From: Cylicocyclus nassatus
Lineage: Eukaryota > Nematoda > Chromadorea > Rhabditida > Strongylidae
Direction: 5' to 3'
Length of the DNA stretch: 64,000 nucleotides
Assembly (NCBI GenBank): GCA_958299035.1
Contig: CATQJL010000223.1
Span: 74,231,600-74,295,599, forward strand
Positions within the stretch are counted from its first letter, which is position 1. Each line of letters begins with the position of its first letter. Position numbers and translations under genes: made by a program. Under the pieces are notes generated by a model that saw nothing but the letters and a program-made list of their open reading frames with translations, did not search any database and was not told the origin of the DNA. Shown here in pieces: positions 35,056-45,939 of this stretch.

Positions 35056-35490
35056 TCAGAAATTGTCAAAAATTTCAATGTGCATGTTGTTGGTTGTTGC
35101 CATTTGTTTTGAGTTAGAGTGTTCATATGGAGTAACTTTCATTGGACAATTTCTACAGTTGGTATTGGCAATGTTTACAAGACTGGACCGCGCTACAATC
35201 CTTATTTGAAACAGACATACGGATTCGTCGGAGATATTGTCAGAGTAAGAGTAATCTAGCTTGATTCTACACCCAACATTTCTAAAACGTCGAGAAAATA
35301 ACTTCAGACACGCTGTCCGGAAGTTAGTACATTCCTTTACACGCCAAAAGCTTTTTGCACGATAAGAGGTGAACTCTACAACGACAAAACATACGTCGTC
35401 ACAGGTACAGTTCAGATTTTCTTGAAGATCAATGTTGACAACTTGGTTACCCACTTCAGGTAATTGGAACCCGAAATGGGGTGGGTTCAT
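35056..35490 (-). CDS. Hypothetical 144-codon frame, cysteine-rich
   Basis: Open from the ATG at 35,488-35,490 to a stop at about 35,056. It has scattered cysteines (NCTCDDVCFVVVEF near the N-terminus, NCRNC near the end) and no recognised domain. It lies between transposons, so it may be a retroelement fragment. The surroundings at 34,168-35,055 and 35,491-35,690 show nothing else. Confidence 0.2.
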   Translation of the reverse strand: MNPPHFGFQLPEVGNQVVNIDLQENLNCTCDDVCFVVVEFTSYRAKSFWRVKECTNFRTACLKLFSRRFRNVGCRIKLDYSYSDNISDESVCLFQIRIVARSSLVNIANTNCRNCPMKVTPYEHSNSKQMATTNNMHIEIFDNF

Positions 35491-35689
35491 TTTTTCAGTT
35501 TGCTTACCGAATCATCTGGAAAGAGCAAGATCAATTCTAAACAAAACTCAATTGGAACAGCAATGCTTCAATGAAGATAAGAGGCGGAATAAAAAATGTT
35601 GGTGAATAATGTATTAATCAACGATTTGTTATGTTAGAAATAAGCTAGTCGTTTCTAGGGTTTTCCAATTCTACCATAATGGTTTATTA

Positions 35690-36080
35690 TAGTTTGATGT
35701 TGGTTTTAATGCATTTGGTCTGCGACAAGCCTGCTAAATTCGGTGATTCCATTAAAAAATCTCTACAAAAATCATGACGAGCCATGGAAAGTAGAAAAAA
35801 TCGCATTGTTTCCCATAGGGTCTGCTTAATCCACTTGTTACTTGGACTCCTCCGGAGTATTGTTGCAAAAATTTAGGAAAATTGTGAAACTCGACCTTTC
35901 CAGAGTCGCAGGTTTTGGTAATTATTTTGGAGCTTATCGAATATTGTGCAATGCTCATATAACCTTTTGAAAGAGAACGAAATGCTGCATCGAATGCTAC
36001 CAAGACCTCCTAGAAATCTTGATTCCACGAACTGCAGCGTTCACTTGAAAAAACGACATTACCTTCGAAGAACGACCTAT
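35690..36080. mobile_element. Right-hand fragment of a mariner-type element
   Basis: Resembles 42,140-42,739, including GAAATGCTGCATCGAATG and a terminal AACGACCTA end. Confidence 0.45.
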
Positions 36081-36272
36081 TATATACTATAAGCACTATT
36101 TATGCGGTCATCCTACTTGCACATTCAATTCTTTGTTACAATGAACAGCCAACTTTGTCCGGGAACGCTTACGCAAAACCAAAGTCAGCGTTTCATGCTA
36201 TCCAAGATGCTATACATTCGAGAAGGCCATTTCGGATAAGCATCCTTTGGGTTCCTTCATACTACGCATATA

Positions 36273-36982
36273 TTAGGTCGTCCCGAAAGTTCTTGCGCAC
36301 GATTTTCAAAAACTCATAACTCTTTAAATTCTCAACGGATTTGTACGGTGAAAATTTTGTATAAGAGAAGAACTCATGCTCTTTGCAACTGTGCTTGAAC
36401 TGTTCGTTAATGTTTACAAATGAAGGAGATAGAAGCTCAAAACCAAAGTCACTCAAAATTGAATTTTTCGTGTAGGGTCATAAAAAATCGGAAACTTGCA
36501 ACAAAAATCAGAGCAGTCAGTATTGTAGTCTCCTTCACAAGCTTTTTCCAACATTGCAAAGTTTGCGCCGATTGAGCGTCTCTGTGAAAAGTTATGAATT
36601 CCTTGAAAAATGCCAAAATAAATCAAATTCGCCCTTTTGCATTGCTTGCTCGAAAATCATAACTTTTCATAGAGACGCTCAATCGGCGCAAAGTTTGCAC
36701 TGTTGGAAAGAGCTTGTGAAGGAGACTACAATACTGACTGCTCTGATTTTTGTCGCAAGTTTCCGATTTTTTATGACCCTACACGAAAAATTCAAATTTT
36801 GAGTGATTTTGGTTTTGAGCTTCTATCTCCTTCATTTGTAAATATTAACGAATAGTTCAAGCACAGTTGCAAAGAGCATGAGTTCCTCTCTTACACAAAA
36901 TTTTCATCGTACAAATCCGTTGAGAATTTAAAGAGTTATGAATTTTTGAAAATCGTGCGCAAGAACTTTCGGGACGACCTAA
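36273..36982. mobile_element. Mariner-type foldback, TTAGGTCGTCCCGAAAG family
   Basis: TTAGGTCGTCCCGAAAGTTC at the left and GAACTTTCGGGACGACCTAA at the right, with TA flanks. The 710 bp are largely self-complementary. Confidence 0.8.
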
Positions 36983-36988
36983 TATATA

Positions 36989-37665
36989 CAGGGTGTCCGT
37001 AAAGTATGTATACACTGTTTGATCGCTAATATCTTTTTTCCCAAGTGGTCTTTCGTCTTGCTTCAGGTACCATTTTGTAGAGCTGGCTTCAACTTAGATT
37101 TGCAGTATAGAACGAATCACCCATCCCTCTTCATTACTGTAGGACTACGGTAGAAACTTGAAACATATGGTGTCAATGTGGAAAAAGCTGCCGTTTCAAG
37201 ATTTTTCAAAAAATGTGAAAACTTGTGTAATCGGGTTTTTATGGAAGCTGAGTTTAATGCTCAACTATTCACAAGATTGCGAAGCTTTCTAAATTGTGTA
37301 ACTGCACTTTTTAGGAACAGTGAAAAAATGGCCGCTACCTCTTACCTGGCATAACTCTTCATCAACGAAGCATCATAATGAATTGGGAACTTCACAATTA
37401 GAATCAGCAACTCTAATTAGCCTAGTATAAAAGTTTTCAGGCTGTTTTTTTTCTGAGGCAACGTATGGCCTTTTATGGCTCAAAACCCTCTTTGAAGTTT
37501 CCACCGTAATCCTACAGTAATGAAGAGAGATGGGTGATTTGTTCTATATCGCAAATTTAAGTTGAAGCTAGCTCTACAAAATGGTACCTGAAGCAAGGCA
37601 AAAGACTTCTTGGGAAAAGAGATATTAACGATCAAACAGTGTATACATACTTTACGGACACCCTG
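36989..37665. mobile_element. Tc1/mariner-type foldback, CAGGGTGTCC family
   Basis: CAGGGTGTCCGTAAAGTATG and CATACTTTACGGACACCCTG, TA on both sides. 677 bp, directly adjoining the preceding foldback. Confidence 0.8.
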
Positions 37666-37672
37666 TATATCT

Positions 37673-38033
37673 CAGTGGCAGACCGTGCCCCCCCCCCCCC
37701 CGAGAATGGGTTGCGAAATTTTTGATACTTACCTATATGGGTTATAAAAATGTGCGGACGACATGTTTATTTCTTAAATAAATTAATAATAATTTCATAA
37801 TTAAAATAATTTTTAAAATTTTTTAAAAATTCGAAATAGCCTTATAAAAAAATTTTTTTCGAGGGCGTGGCTGACGCCAAGCTCCCTTCTTCCAGATTTT
37901 AGGGGTTAAGGACCCGCAAAAATCTTCAGAAGCACCCCCAAATTTTTTCGGAGAGCGTGGCTAACGCCACGCGCCTTCATTCGGAGAAATTTTTTGTTAC
38001 CCTCCCCGGTCCGAAATCCTGGGACCGCCACTG
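37673..38033. mobile_element. hAT-type MITE
   Basis: Ends CAGTGGCAGACC and GGACCGCCACTG, with C and G runs near the ends, like the exonic MITE at 22399. The flanking 8-mers (GTATATCT and ATATATAC) are not identical, so the duplication has decayed or the element was truncated. Confidence 0.6.
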
Positions 38034-38040
38034 ATATATA

Positions 38041-38257
38041 CCATAATTTCACGCGTACAAGGCGCGGGGTGGTCCTAGCTTTCATCGACCAGCCCGAACA
38101 CGGCAAAGGACTTCGCAACCAAAGGAACCCCATACCGTGCTGCGTTTTGCCTGACGAATCGTGCGGCATTAGGATCGCTTCTTGAAACACGTTGGGGCGG
38201 CTGAGCAGCTCGATGAAAGCTAGGACCATCCCGCGCCTTATTCGCGTGAAATTAGGG
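38041..38257. repeat. Short GC-rich foldback
   Basis: The arms around 38,045-38,088 and 38,211-38,254 pair: TCACGCG near each outer end, and GGTCCTAGCTTTCATCGA against TCGATGAAAGCTAGGACC. Confidence 0.6.
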
Positions 38258-38259
38258 TA

Positions 38260-38933
38260 TTAGGTTTTTCCGAAAGTTCTTGCGCACAATTTTCAAAATT
38301 CGTAACTTGTTGAATTCTCAACGAATTCACAAGATCTAAATTTTGTATAAGAGAGGAATTCATTTTCTATAAATGAAGGAGATAGAAGTTCAAAACCAAA
38401 ACCACTCAAAATTTGAATTTTTCGTGTAGGGTCATAAAAGATCGGAAACTCGCATCAAAAATCGGAGCTGTCGGTAATGTAGCTTCTTTCATCAGCTCTT
38501 CCCAACAGTGGAAAGTTTGCGCCGATTGAGCGTCTCTATGAAAGTTACGATTTTCGAGCAAGCAATACAAAAGGGCGAATTTGATTTATTTTGGCATTTT
38601 TCAGGGAATTCATAAAATTTCATAGAGACGCTCAATCAGCGTAAACTTTGCACAGTTAGAAAGAGCTGATGAAAGAACCTATTATACTGACTGCTCCGAT
38701 TTTTGTTGCAAGTTTCCATTTTTTATGACCCTACACAGAAAATTTAAATTTTGACCAATTTTCTTCTATGCTCCTATCTATGCAATAGATGACCACTAAT
38801 AAGCAGCTAAAATGTCGTTATAAAGAGCATGACCTACTCTTTCATACAAAAATAAGTGCAGTCAAATCGATTGGAAAAATCAGAGGTTATGAATTTTTGA
38901 AAATGGTGCGAAAGAACTTTCGGGACGACTTAA
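38260..38933. mobile_element. Mariner-type foldback, TTAGGTYGTYCCGAAAG family
   Basis: TTAGGTTTTTCCGAAAGTTC and GAACTTTCGGGACGACTTAA. Same family as 36273-36982. Confidence 0.7.
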
Positions 38934-38957
38934 TTTATTAGGTCGTTCCGAAATTAA

Positions 38958-39362
38958 TGTTGTAACTGCGGGTTAGTGTCTAGTGATATTTAAGGTTTCC
39001 ACCTTGATAACGGAACACACGAACAGATCGAAAACAACAAAATTTATCCGTATGCAAAACAATCAGTAACAACGGCCTCAAGGCCAACAACGAACGAAAA
39101 AAACAACAAGAAAACCACGAAATCGGGGGGAATATCCCGATTTGTCCCTCCAGCAGGGCTTTACACGGTCGCTTTGGATCAATTCTCGGTGAGTTTTCAC
39201 GTGAGGAGATCTGGCTCTCTCCTGACCAGTTTTCGACTCCCGCGAGCCTCTTCTGCTCGCGGCCCCCCTCTCTCTTGCCCTTTTATGCCCTGCTGAGAGA
39301 GTCAAATCGCCTCTTCTTCCCGCCAATTCCGTATTGGTGATCACCGGCCGCATCTTACAACA
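38958..39362 (-). repeat. LTR of an inserted retroelement
   Basis: A 405-bp segment with matching ends (TGTTGTAACTGC and CTTACAACA). Its last roughly 60 bases (TCAAATCGCCTCTTCTTCCC onward) recur at 41,775-41,838. A 4-5 bp AATG(T) appears on both outer sides. Confidence 0.55.
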
Positions 39363-40239
39363 TCCCTCCCCTCCGGGGAGCCGTCGACCTCGGCGGCGGT
39401 GGAGGTTGGTCCAATTTTGCGCCGGGTGCTCGCATCCTGATGGCTTCATATAGGTGTCTGGCATTCATTACTCCGCAGCAGGTGTCATAGAACTGAAATG
39501 AACTTTCAGGCGATCCCGCCTCTATCCATACTCTACCATTTTCCACACGATTCGACGCCAAAAGGTACAATTGGTCCGGGCTGGCGAATTCTTTCAGAGT
39601 AGCATCGATTATCGTCCACAATTCTGCCATGACTTTCCATATATGCACCTCGCGACACACTATTGGTGGCCAGACTGATATCAGTTCTCCTCCCTCTTCC
39701 AGGTGTTTCTTACAAGCCAATATGGTATCTATGATCGCGTCTTCCTCTTTCCGCGTGTCCATCGGCCACACGATTACCCATATTCGACAATGCTTCAATC
39801 CCTCCAATGCATTATTGAGTTGCCCGAATTGCATGGCTACTTTAGTGATTACTTTTCCTCCTGGGCCATCTCTCTCTAAGGCCGCGGCGCATCTCGGTGC
39901 TAGGTATCCTACGGGTCCTTGCTTTCTAGGCCTTTGGCTTCTTTCAGCTAATGCCATTTCCACCTTGAAGTTCTTCAGTGCTTCATTGTACATGCTCGTC
40001 ACGCCGTAACTGTAGACTGGGATATGCCTCTGTATGCCGCTCTTGCTACACATAAACTCGGTCCAGTCTGTACATTTCTCAAACGCGAGCTGCAGGACCT
40101 TCTCAAGCGACTTCGTATCCAAGCAAACCGATCCTTTGCGGTACAATCCATACCTTCGATAGTCTAGAGAAAGGGCGTCAAAAGTGAAGGTTGTTTGAAC
40201 CTCTGACCTCATAAATAGTGAAGGTTGTTTTAAAAACAT
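39355..40239 (-). CDS. 294-codon retroelement frame of unknown function
   Basis: Open from the ATG at 40,237-40,239 to the stop next to the LTR. It is acidic/basic mixed and includes CRIWVIVWPMDTRKEEDAII, GGELISVWPPIVCREVHIW and a proline-rich C-terminus (QPPPPPRSTAPRRGG). Position just inside an LTR on the same strand suggests the terminal ORF of an LTR element. A second piece of the same reading (41,353-41,613, FGRKDLDLGEKIRLYPYLRY) lies upstream, beyond a foldback insertion (about 40,440-41,055). I do not recognise the family. Confidence 0.4.
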   Translation of the reverse strand: MFLKQPSLFMRSEVQTTFTFDALSLDYRRYGLYRKGSVCLDTKSLEKVLQLAFEKCTDWTEFMCSKSGIQRHIPVYSYGVTSMYNEALKNFKVEMALAERSQRPRKQGPVGYLAPRCAAALERDGPGGKVITKVAMQFGQLNNALEGLKHCRIWVIVWPMDTRKEEDAIIDTILACKKHLEEGGELISVWPPIVCREVHIWKVMAELWTIIDATLKEFASPDQLYLLASNRVENGRVWIEAGSPESSFQFYDTCCGVMNARHLYEAIRMRAPGAKLDQPPPPPRSTAPRRGGML

Positions 40240-40439
40240 CAGAGAAGAGAAAATGACGTAAAACAGATATAAAAAGCAAAAGGAACTGCTAAAAATCGGA
40301 TAAAAACGCTACAGTGAGGTTTGAAATCCTCCATTTGGCGGCTCAAAATGCAAGTTTTCGCTCCAGGACCAGCAATTCGCAGCACGGGGTTTGATTTTTA
40401 ATGCGTCCTTTAAATTTTTACCCCCGCATTGACGTTCAT

Positions 40440-41055
40440 GTTTCCTGGGACGTTGTCTGGATTGTTGCGCTTATCGTTCTGAGCAACAATCGCCCAAGCT
40501 GGAAAAAAATCGATGCGAAAGCACTGAAACAGAACAAGGTAAAGAAAAACGCACTTTTCACGGTTTTTCGCAAAAAATTCCGCCATAACCGAAGAGGTAA
40601 GGGCTGGGTGGTTGTCTGGATTATGAACAGAATCAAGATCAATAGAATGCGCGAGAAAACCACGTGAAAAGAGTTAAACTAGGAGAAAAACAAGAGATTT
40701 TCGAAAACAAGGTCTTTGCCGGATTTCTCGATCAAATCAAAAAATGTGGTTCTGGGACGTTATCAGCGTGAAAATAAAGATCAAGAGCTTCAAAATGGTA
40801 TATAACTTGCTAACATTGGGTTCGAAACAGCGAAGAAAAGGGTACCAGAGCCAAATGCCCCGCGCCCCGCGTTTGGGGTAGCGAGGTAGCGCGCAGCGCG
40901 CGGAGACGCAGACAAGCAGCGGAGACAGACCAGAGCCGACGGGGCATTTGGCTCTGGTCGTAAATCTCCGCGGGGTCTCAACGAAACCCTGTAACATTAT
41001 ATATCATTCTGCTCGTCATGACACGAGGAGGAGAACTGACAACGTCCCAGGCTTT
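40440..41055. repeat. Inverted-repeat insertion with GC-rich centre
   Basis: CCTGGGACGTTGTC at about 40,443 and GACAACGTCCCAGG at about 41,038 bound the segment. Inside, ACCAGAGCCAAATGCCCCG (about 40,850) pairs with CGGGGCATTTGGCTCTGGT (about 40,940) around a very GC-rich loop. Confidence 0.45.
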
Positions 41056-41352
41056 GAAAATCACACTCATTAACGAGTAGACCAGAGTTTTCTTGCGTGT
41101 CTCTCTGCGCAAGATTTAAGCGCAGTTACTCGTTTTTATTTAACTCCAATAACTTCCCTAAACTTCTGAATTTCGATTTTGTTCAAATGAGAGGTTAACT
41201 GACAAATTTTGTCCTGAATTCTAGCGAAAATTCCACAGAAACCTTCCCTTTAAAATAAAAAAGGCTATGAAAACGCAAATTCTCGGTTTTGCTGAGATAA
41301 GCTAAAGACATTATTTCCCATATTTGCTTCATAAACATTCGTTCCGATATAG

Positions 41353-41613
41353 TCAGGATAAGACATCCGGGCCGAAGCCCCGGATGACTTTCGTCTTTTG
41401 CATGTGAAGGTTGTGTCCCCTCCTAGTCCTCAAAGTGAAGGTTACCAGAGTACGTGGCTCTATGTATCGAAGGTATGGGTACAATCTGATCTTCTCTCCT
41501 AAGTCTAGATCCTTCCTTCCGAAGATACTACAGGCAACCCAGGCCTTCCAGACGCTTCCTACTGACTCTCGACCGAATGCTGCAGGAAAGTTTACTCCTT
41601 TAATCTCGTTCAA
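41353..41613 (-). pseudogene. Upstream fragment of the same retroelement frame
   Basis: 87 codons with AWVACSIFGRKDLDLGEKIR and LRYIEPRTLVTFTLRTRRGH. Likely joined to 39,355-40,239 before the intervening insertion. Confidence 0.3.
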
Positions 41614-41774
41614 CTGCGATTTCGCGAGACACTCATCTAGGCACTGGTGAAGCAGGTGGCCGGGTTGTGCCTCTTCCTCGATGTAGGCTTCCCTGAAAAA
41701 ACTATTTTAGTGCATCTTGTTTCTGTATGTGGTTTTCTTCCCCTTTTTCCTCTAGAAGTTATAGTATCAATTCG

Positions 41775-41838
41775 ATCAAATCGCCTCTTCTTCCCGCCAA
41801 TTCCGTATTGGTGATCACCGGCCGCATCTTCCAACAAT
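41775..41838 (-). repeat. Truncated second LTR copy
   Basis: Repeats the end of the 38,958-39,362 LTR (TCTTCTTCCCGCCAATTCCG). The rest of this LTR is lost. Confidence 0.55.
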
Positions 41839-42743
41839 GTCGCTTTATTCAAACGTACGCCACATCTTGTGGAGCAAAGATATGTAAGAGATTCTGGAAG
41901 CACTTGATGCAGCATTTCATTCTCTTTTTAAAGAATTTATTTCATTCTTATATAACCACTGCATAAAATTCAATAACTTCTCGAAAAATTATCGAAATTT
42001 GCGGCCCATGCTTTTTGGAAAAGCCAAGTTTCACAATTTTTCCAAAATATCATAACAACCCTGGAAGGATTCCAAGTAAAGGATGGATAGAGCAAACTCT
42101 ACAGGAAACAGCACAGCTTTTTTCTGCTTTCCAGACCTCGTCATAATTTTTGTACAGATTTTTTGATGGAGCCACCGACTTTTAACATTCTCGCCTCAGT
42201 CACAAATGCATCAAACAGTAATAAATTTTTGGATTTTGAAACTTACAAAGATGAATCATGGTTTGACACTAATTTTACAAACCAAATGGGCATTCATCGC
42301 TTCAGATTAGCAACTTTCGAAAATTCCGAGTACAGCTTGGGGCGCCCTGGAAAACGGTCGTTGTTCTGTGGGGTTTGAGATGACCAAATATGAAATTTGA
42401 TAGTATTGAAAAATTGATTCCAGAAACTCTAAGAAGCAAGCTAAGGAAAAGAAAAAATTGCTTTGTGTCCTATAGGGTTTGCTCTATCTACCAGTCTTGT
42501 ACTTTTTCGAAGAATGGGTATAAAAATTCAGAAAAATAACTGAAATTGGCCATGGCAAAGAGCAAGAGTCGCAAGTTTTGGTTACTTTTCGAGAGTTTAT
42601 TAAATATATGCAATGAAATTACAATCATTCAAAATAGTATGAAATGCTGCATCGAATGTTCTCAAGATCTCTTAAAAATTTTGATTCCATAAAATGTGGC
42701 GTTCATGAAAAAAGCGACATTACTTTCGGAACGACCTAATATA

Positions 42744-43630
42744 TTAGGTTGTCCCGAAAGTTTTGTCGGTTTTTTTCAACGCTCACCAAACCTGACAGAA
42801 CACCAATCCATGAACGGCCTAGGTGTCATTCTATTCATTTTTTTTGTCCTCTTTCTTATGGCTATATTTGTTCCTTGAACTATCCCGTCTTTCGATGTTA
42901 TCGCAATGGCTTCTTGAGCACCTCAGCAGTAGCGCCAAAATTTTCCTGAATTTTCAAAATTTTTATCTTGATATTTTCAACGAACGCTGGTGACTGTTAT
43001 GTAGGGCAAACCTTTGGCTACATTGTACCCATTTTAGATTACGTGAGCCACGTTTATCAAGTCCGTAATAATTATTTATTTGAGAAAAACCGCGGCTTTT
43101 TGAACACGTTTTACCACGTAAAATTACCGAAAATTCCAGAAAGCTGATTTTTGAAGCAAATCAAACACTTGGTTATGTTGCATAAATGATGTTTAATAAC
43201 AAACAAGTTTGAATTAGCAAAAGCTTCAAAAGCTTACATGCTTTTGCTGCAATTGCACGTTTCATAACTTTGCTAAAAACCAAGGCCTCCGGAGAAATAA
43301 TTTTTTGAAGTTAGAATCAGCATATTAGAAGAATCTAAAAATACCACCTCGTAGCCCGAGAGTTGCTCTATTTGAACCATACTTAGTCTTTTTCGAAACT
43401 TTGTAATGAAATTTTCAAAAATTAGCTCAATTTTGAGCAGGTAAAATTGACAGGTGAAGAATTTTGGCAATTATCAAAAAAAAAACATACAAGATTATGG
43501 TATGAATGTGTATCCATAAGAAAGAGAAGGAAAAGCTGCATCGAATGCATGTTGAAACTCACTCAGGCCTTTATTGTGCGTGGTTTCACAGTGGTTTGAA
43601 AAAACCGACAAAACTTTCGGGACAACCTAA
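42744..43630. mobile_element. Mariner-type element, TTAGGTTGTCCCGAAAG family
   Basis: TTAGGTTGTCCCGAAAGTTT and AAACTTTCGGGACAACCTAA over about 37 bases of inverted repeat. It begins right after the TA of the element ending at 42,739. No transposase. Confidence 0.75.
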
Positions 43631-44463
43631 TCTTATATATAAAGCTGAATGTCTGTTTGTCTGTCTGTATGTCTGTCTGTATGTCTGTCTGTCTGTATGT
43701 GTGTACGTATGTTCCGAATAGAAAATTCCATTTCTGAACCGATCCGGACCAAACTTGGCACACATACACTACGGGCCCCGGCGGGTGTCATAGGCTACTT
43801 TTCGTCATCGATCGATATCGATTTTATCGATTTTCATCGATTATTTTGCTGAGTTCACCCACGGGGCTGGGAGTTGGCACAGGGGGGTAATCGAGCATGG
43901 GGATTCCGAATACAATATTGGTTTTCGGGATTATCGATTACTTTTATCGATTTTATCGATTTTTTTGCAAAGTTTGAGCTAGGGGGCTGGGAGTATGTAA
44001 TGGACGATCTTGAAAACTAATATTGTATTCGTAATCTGCATGCTCGATTACCCCCCTGTGCAAACTCCCAGCCCCGCAGGTCAAACTTTACAAAAAAATC
44101 GATAAAATCGATAAAAGTAGTGGACGATCCTGAAAACTAATATTGTGTTCGTAATCAGCATGCTCGATTACCCCCCTGTGCAAAATCCCAGCCTCGCATG
44201 TCAAAATTTACAAAAAATCGATAAAATCAATAAAAGTAATCGATAATTCTGAAAACTAATATTGTATTCGGAATCCCCATGCTCACTTCCCCCCCCCCCC
44301 TGTGCCAACTCCTTGCCCTGTAGGTGAACTCTGCAAAAAAATCGATAAAAGGTAAAATCGACATCGATCGATAACGAAAAGTGGACTGTGACACCCGCCG
44401 GGGCCCGAAGTGTATGTGTGCCAAGTTTGGTCCGGATACGGCGGAGCCGGGTAAGCCAGCTAG
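43631..44463. mobile_element. Helitron-like non-autonomous element
   Basis: Starts TCTTATATATAAAGCTGAAT and ends GCCAGCTAG. A small hairpin (CGGC GGA GCCG) lies about 10 bases before CTAG, the Helitron 3' signature. It sits between A (43630) and T (44464) and splits the TA of the adjoining mariner. Interior: TGTCTG microsatellite, CGATTTTATCGA repeats and inverted GGGCCCCGGCGGGTGTCA blocks. No Rep/helicase. Confidence 0.6.
43649..43703. repeat. TGTCTGTC/TGTCTGTA microsatellite
   Basis: Tandem TGTCTGTC and TGTCTGTATG words just inside the Helitron-like 5' end. Confidence 0.85.
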
Positions 44464-44479
44464 TATTATATAGTATATA

Positions 44480-45153
44480 CAGGGTGTCCCAAAAGTAAGT
44501 ACACATTTTTCGATCGTCAATATCTCTCTTCCCAATGGGTCTTTTTTTGCCAGTCAACTACCATTCTGTAGAGGAGGCTTCAACTTAGAGTAATGCATTG
44601 AGAGAATCACTGATCGCTCTTCGTTACTTTAGAATTACGGTAAGAACTTCCAGCAAGTGGAACCACTGTGAAATATGCCATCTGACAAAATTCTTTTCAA
44701 AAAACCTGAAAAATTGTGTACTAGGGTCTTTGCGTACGCTGATTCCACTACACAACTTCTTATGAGTGTTTTCAAATTTTCCGACGGTGTAATCACATTT
44801 CTGACAAATATTAGAAATTCGGTTATTACGGTTTACCTGGATAACTTTGTAAAGAAGCATCATAGTAAAGTGAAAATTTTATACTCGAAATTAGCGGCTT
44901 TCATTACCATAGTACAAGAGATTTTCGCTTGTTTGGCTCTGTTTCGAGGTAGAATATGGCTTTCAATAGCCTAAAATCCTTATCGAACTTTCTACAGTAA
45001 TCCTACAGTAATGAAGAGCGATCGGTTCGCTCGATATTGGAAATCTAAGTTGAAGCCTCTTCTACAGAATGATGCTCAAGTGGTTGAAAAAGACACAATG
45101 GGAAGGGAGATATTAGCGATTGAAAAGAGTGTACTTACTTTTGGGACACCCTG
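44480..45153. mobile_element. Tc1/mariner-type foldback, CAGGGTGTCC family
   Basis: CAGGGTGTCCCAAAAGTAAG and CTTACTTTTGGGACACCCTG. Fourth copy of this family in the window, with near-perfect termini. Confidence 0.8.
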
Positions 45154-45157
45154 TTTA

Positions 45158-45890
45158 TTAGGTTGGCACGAAAGTTCGTTCGCACCATTTTCAAAAATTC
45201 ATAACTCTTTAAATTTCTTAACGAATTAGTACGATCAAAATTCTTAGTAAGAGAGGAACTCATGCTCTTTGCATTGTACCTGAACTGTTCGTTAATGAGT
45301 ACAAGTGAAGGAGATAGAAGCTCAAATTTTTCGTTGTAGGGTCCTAAAAAATCGGAAACTTGCAACAAAAATCGAAGCAGTTAGTATTGTAGGTTCTTTT
45401 ACAAACTATTTCCAACAGTGCAAGGTTTGTGCCGATTGAACGTCTCTGTGAAAAGTTACGATTTCCCTGAAAAATGCCAAAATAAAATTTGAATTTTCTG
45501 TGCAGGGTCATAAAAAATCGGAAACTTGCAAAAAAATCGGAGCAATTGGTATTGTAGTTTCTTTCACCGCTCTTCCTAACGGTGCAAAGTTTGCGCTGAT
45601 TGAGCGTTTCTATCAAAAGTTATGATTTTCGAGCAAGCAATACAAAAGGGCGAATTTGATTTATTTTAATGTTTTTCAGGAAAATCGTAACTTTTCATAG
45701 AGACACTCAATCGGCGCAAATTTTGCACTGTCAGAAAGAATTGGTGAAAGAACCTGCAATACCGACTGCTCCGATTTTTGTCGCACGTTTCCATTTTCTA
45801 TGACCCTACACAGAAAATTTAAATTTTGACCATTTTCTTCTATGCTCCTATCTTTGCAACAGATGAACATTGGTAAGCAGCATATATATA
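45158..45890. mobile_element. Mariner-type foldback, right end lost
   Basis: Left end TTAGGTTGGCACGAAAGTTC and an interior like 36273-36982 and 38260-38933. The expected right end is absent and the sequence runs into the Penelope remnant of copy B. Confidence 0.55.
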
Positions 45891-45939
45891 GAATGGGTAG
45901 AGCGCTATACGTTAGAGTCAGACAGCACTTAGCAGATAA

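Larger units (their letters stand above)
38938..42739. mobile_element. Mariner-type element split by an LTR element
   Basis: The left end TTAGGTCGTTCCGAAATTAA matches the right end AATGTCGC/GCGACATT...TTTCGGAACGACCTAA. If the LTR element (about 38,958-41,838) is removed, the left terminus continues into GTCGCTTTATT and the inverted repeat becomes longer. Confidence 0.6.

Noticed and set aside
43506..43852. Cysteine-valine repeat proteins on the plus strand
   Set aside because: They are translations of the TGTCTG microsatellite in the Helitron-like element.
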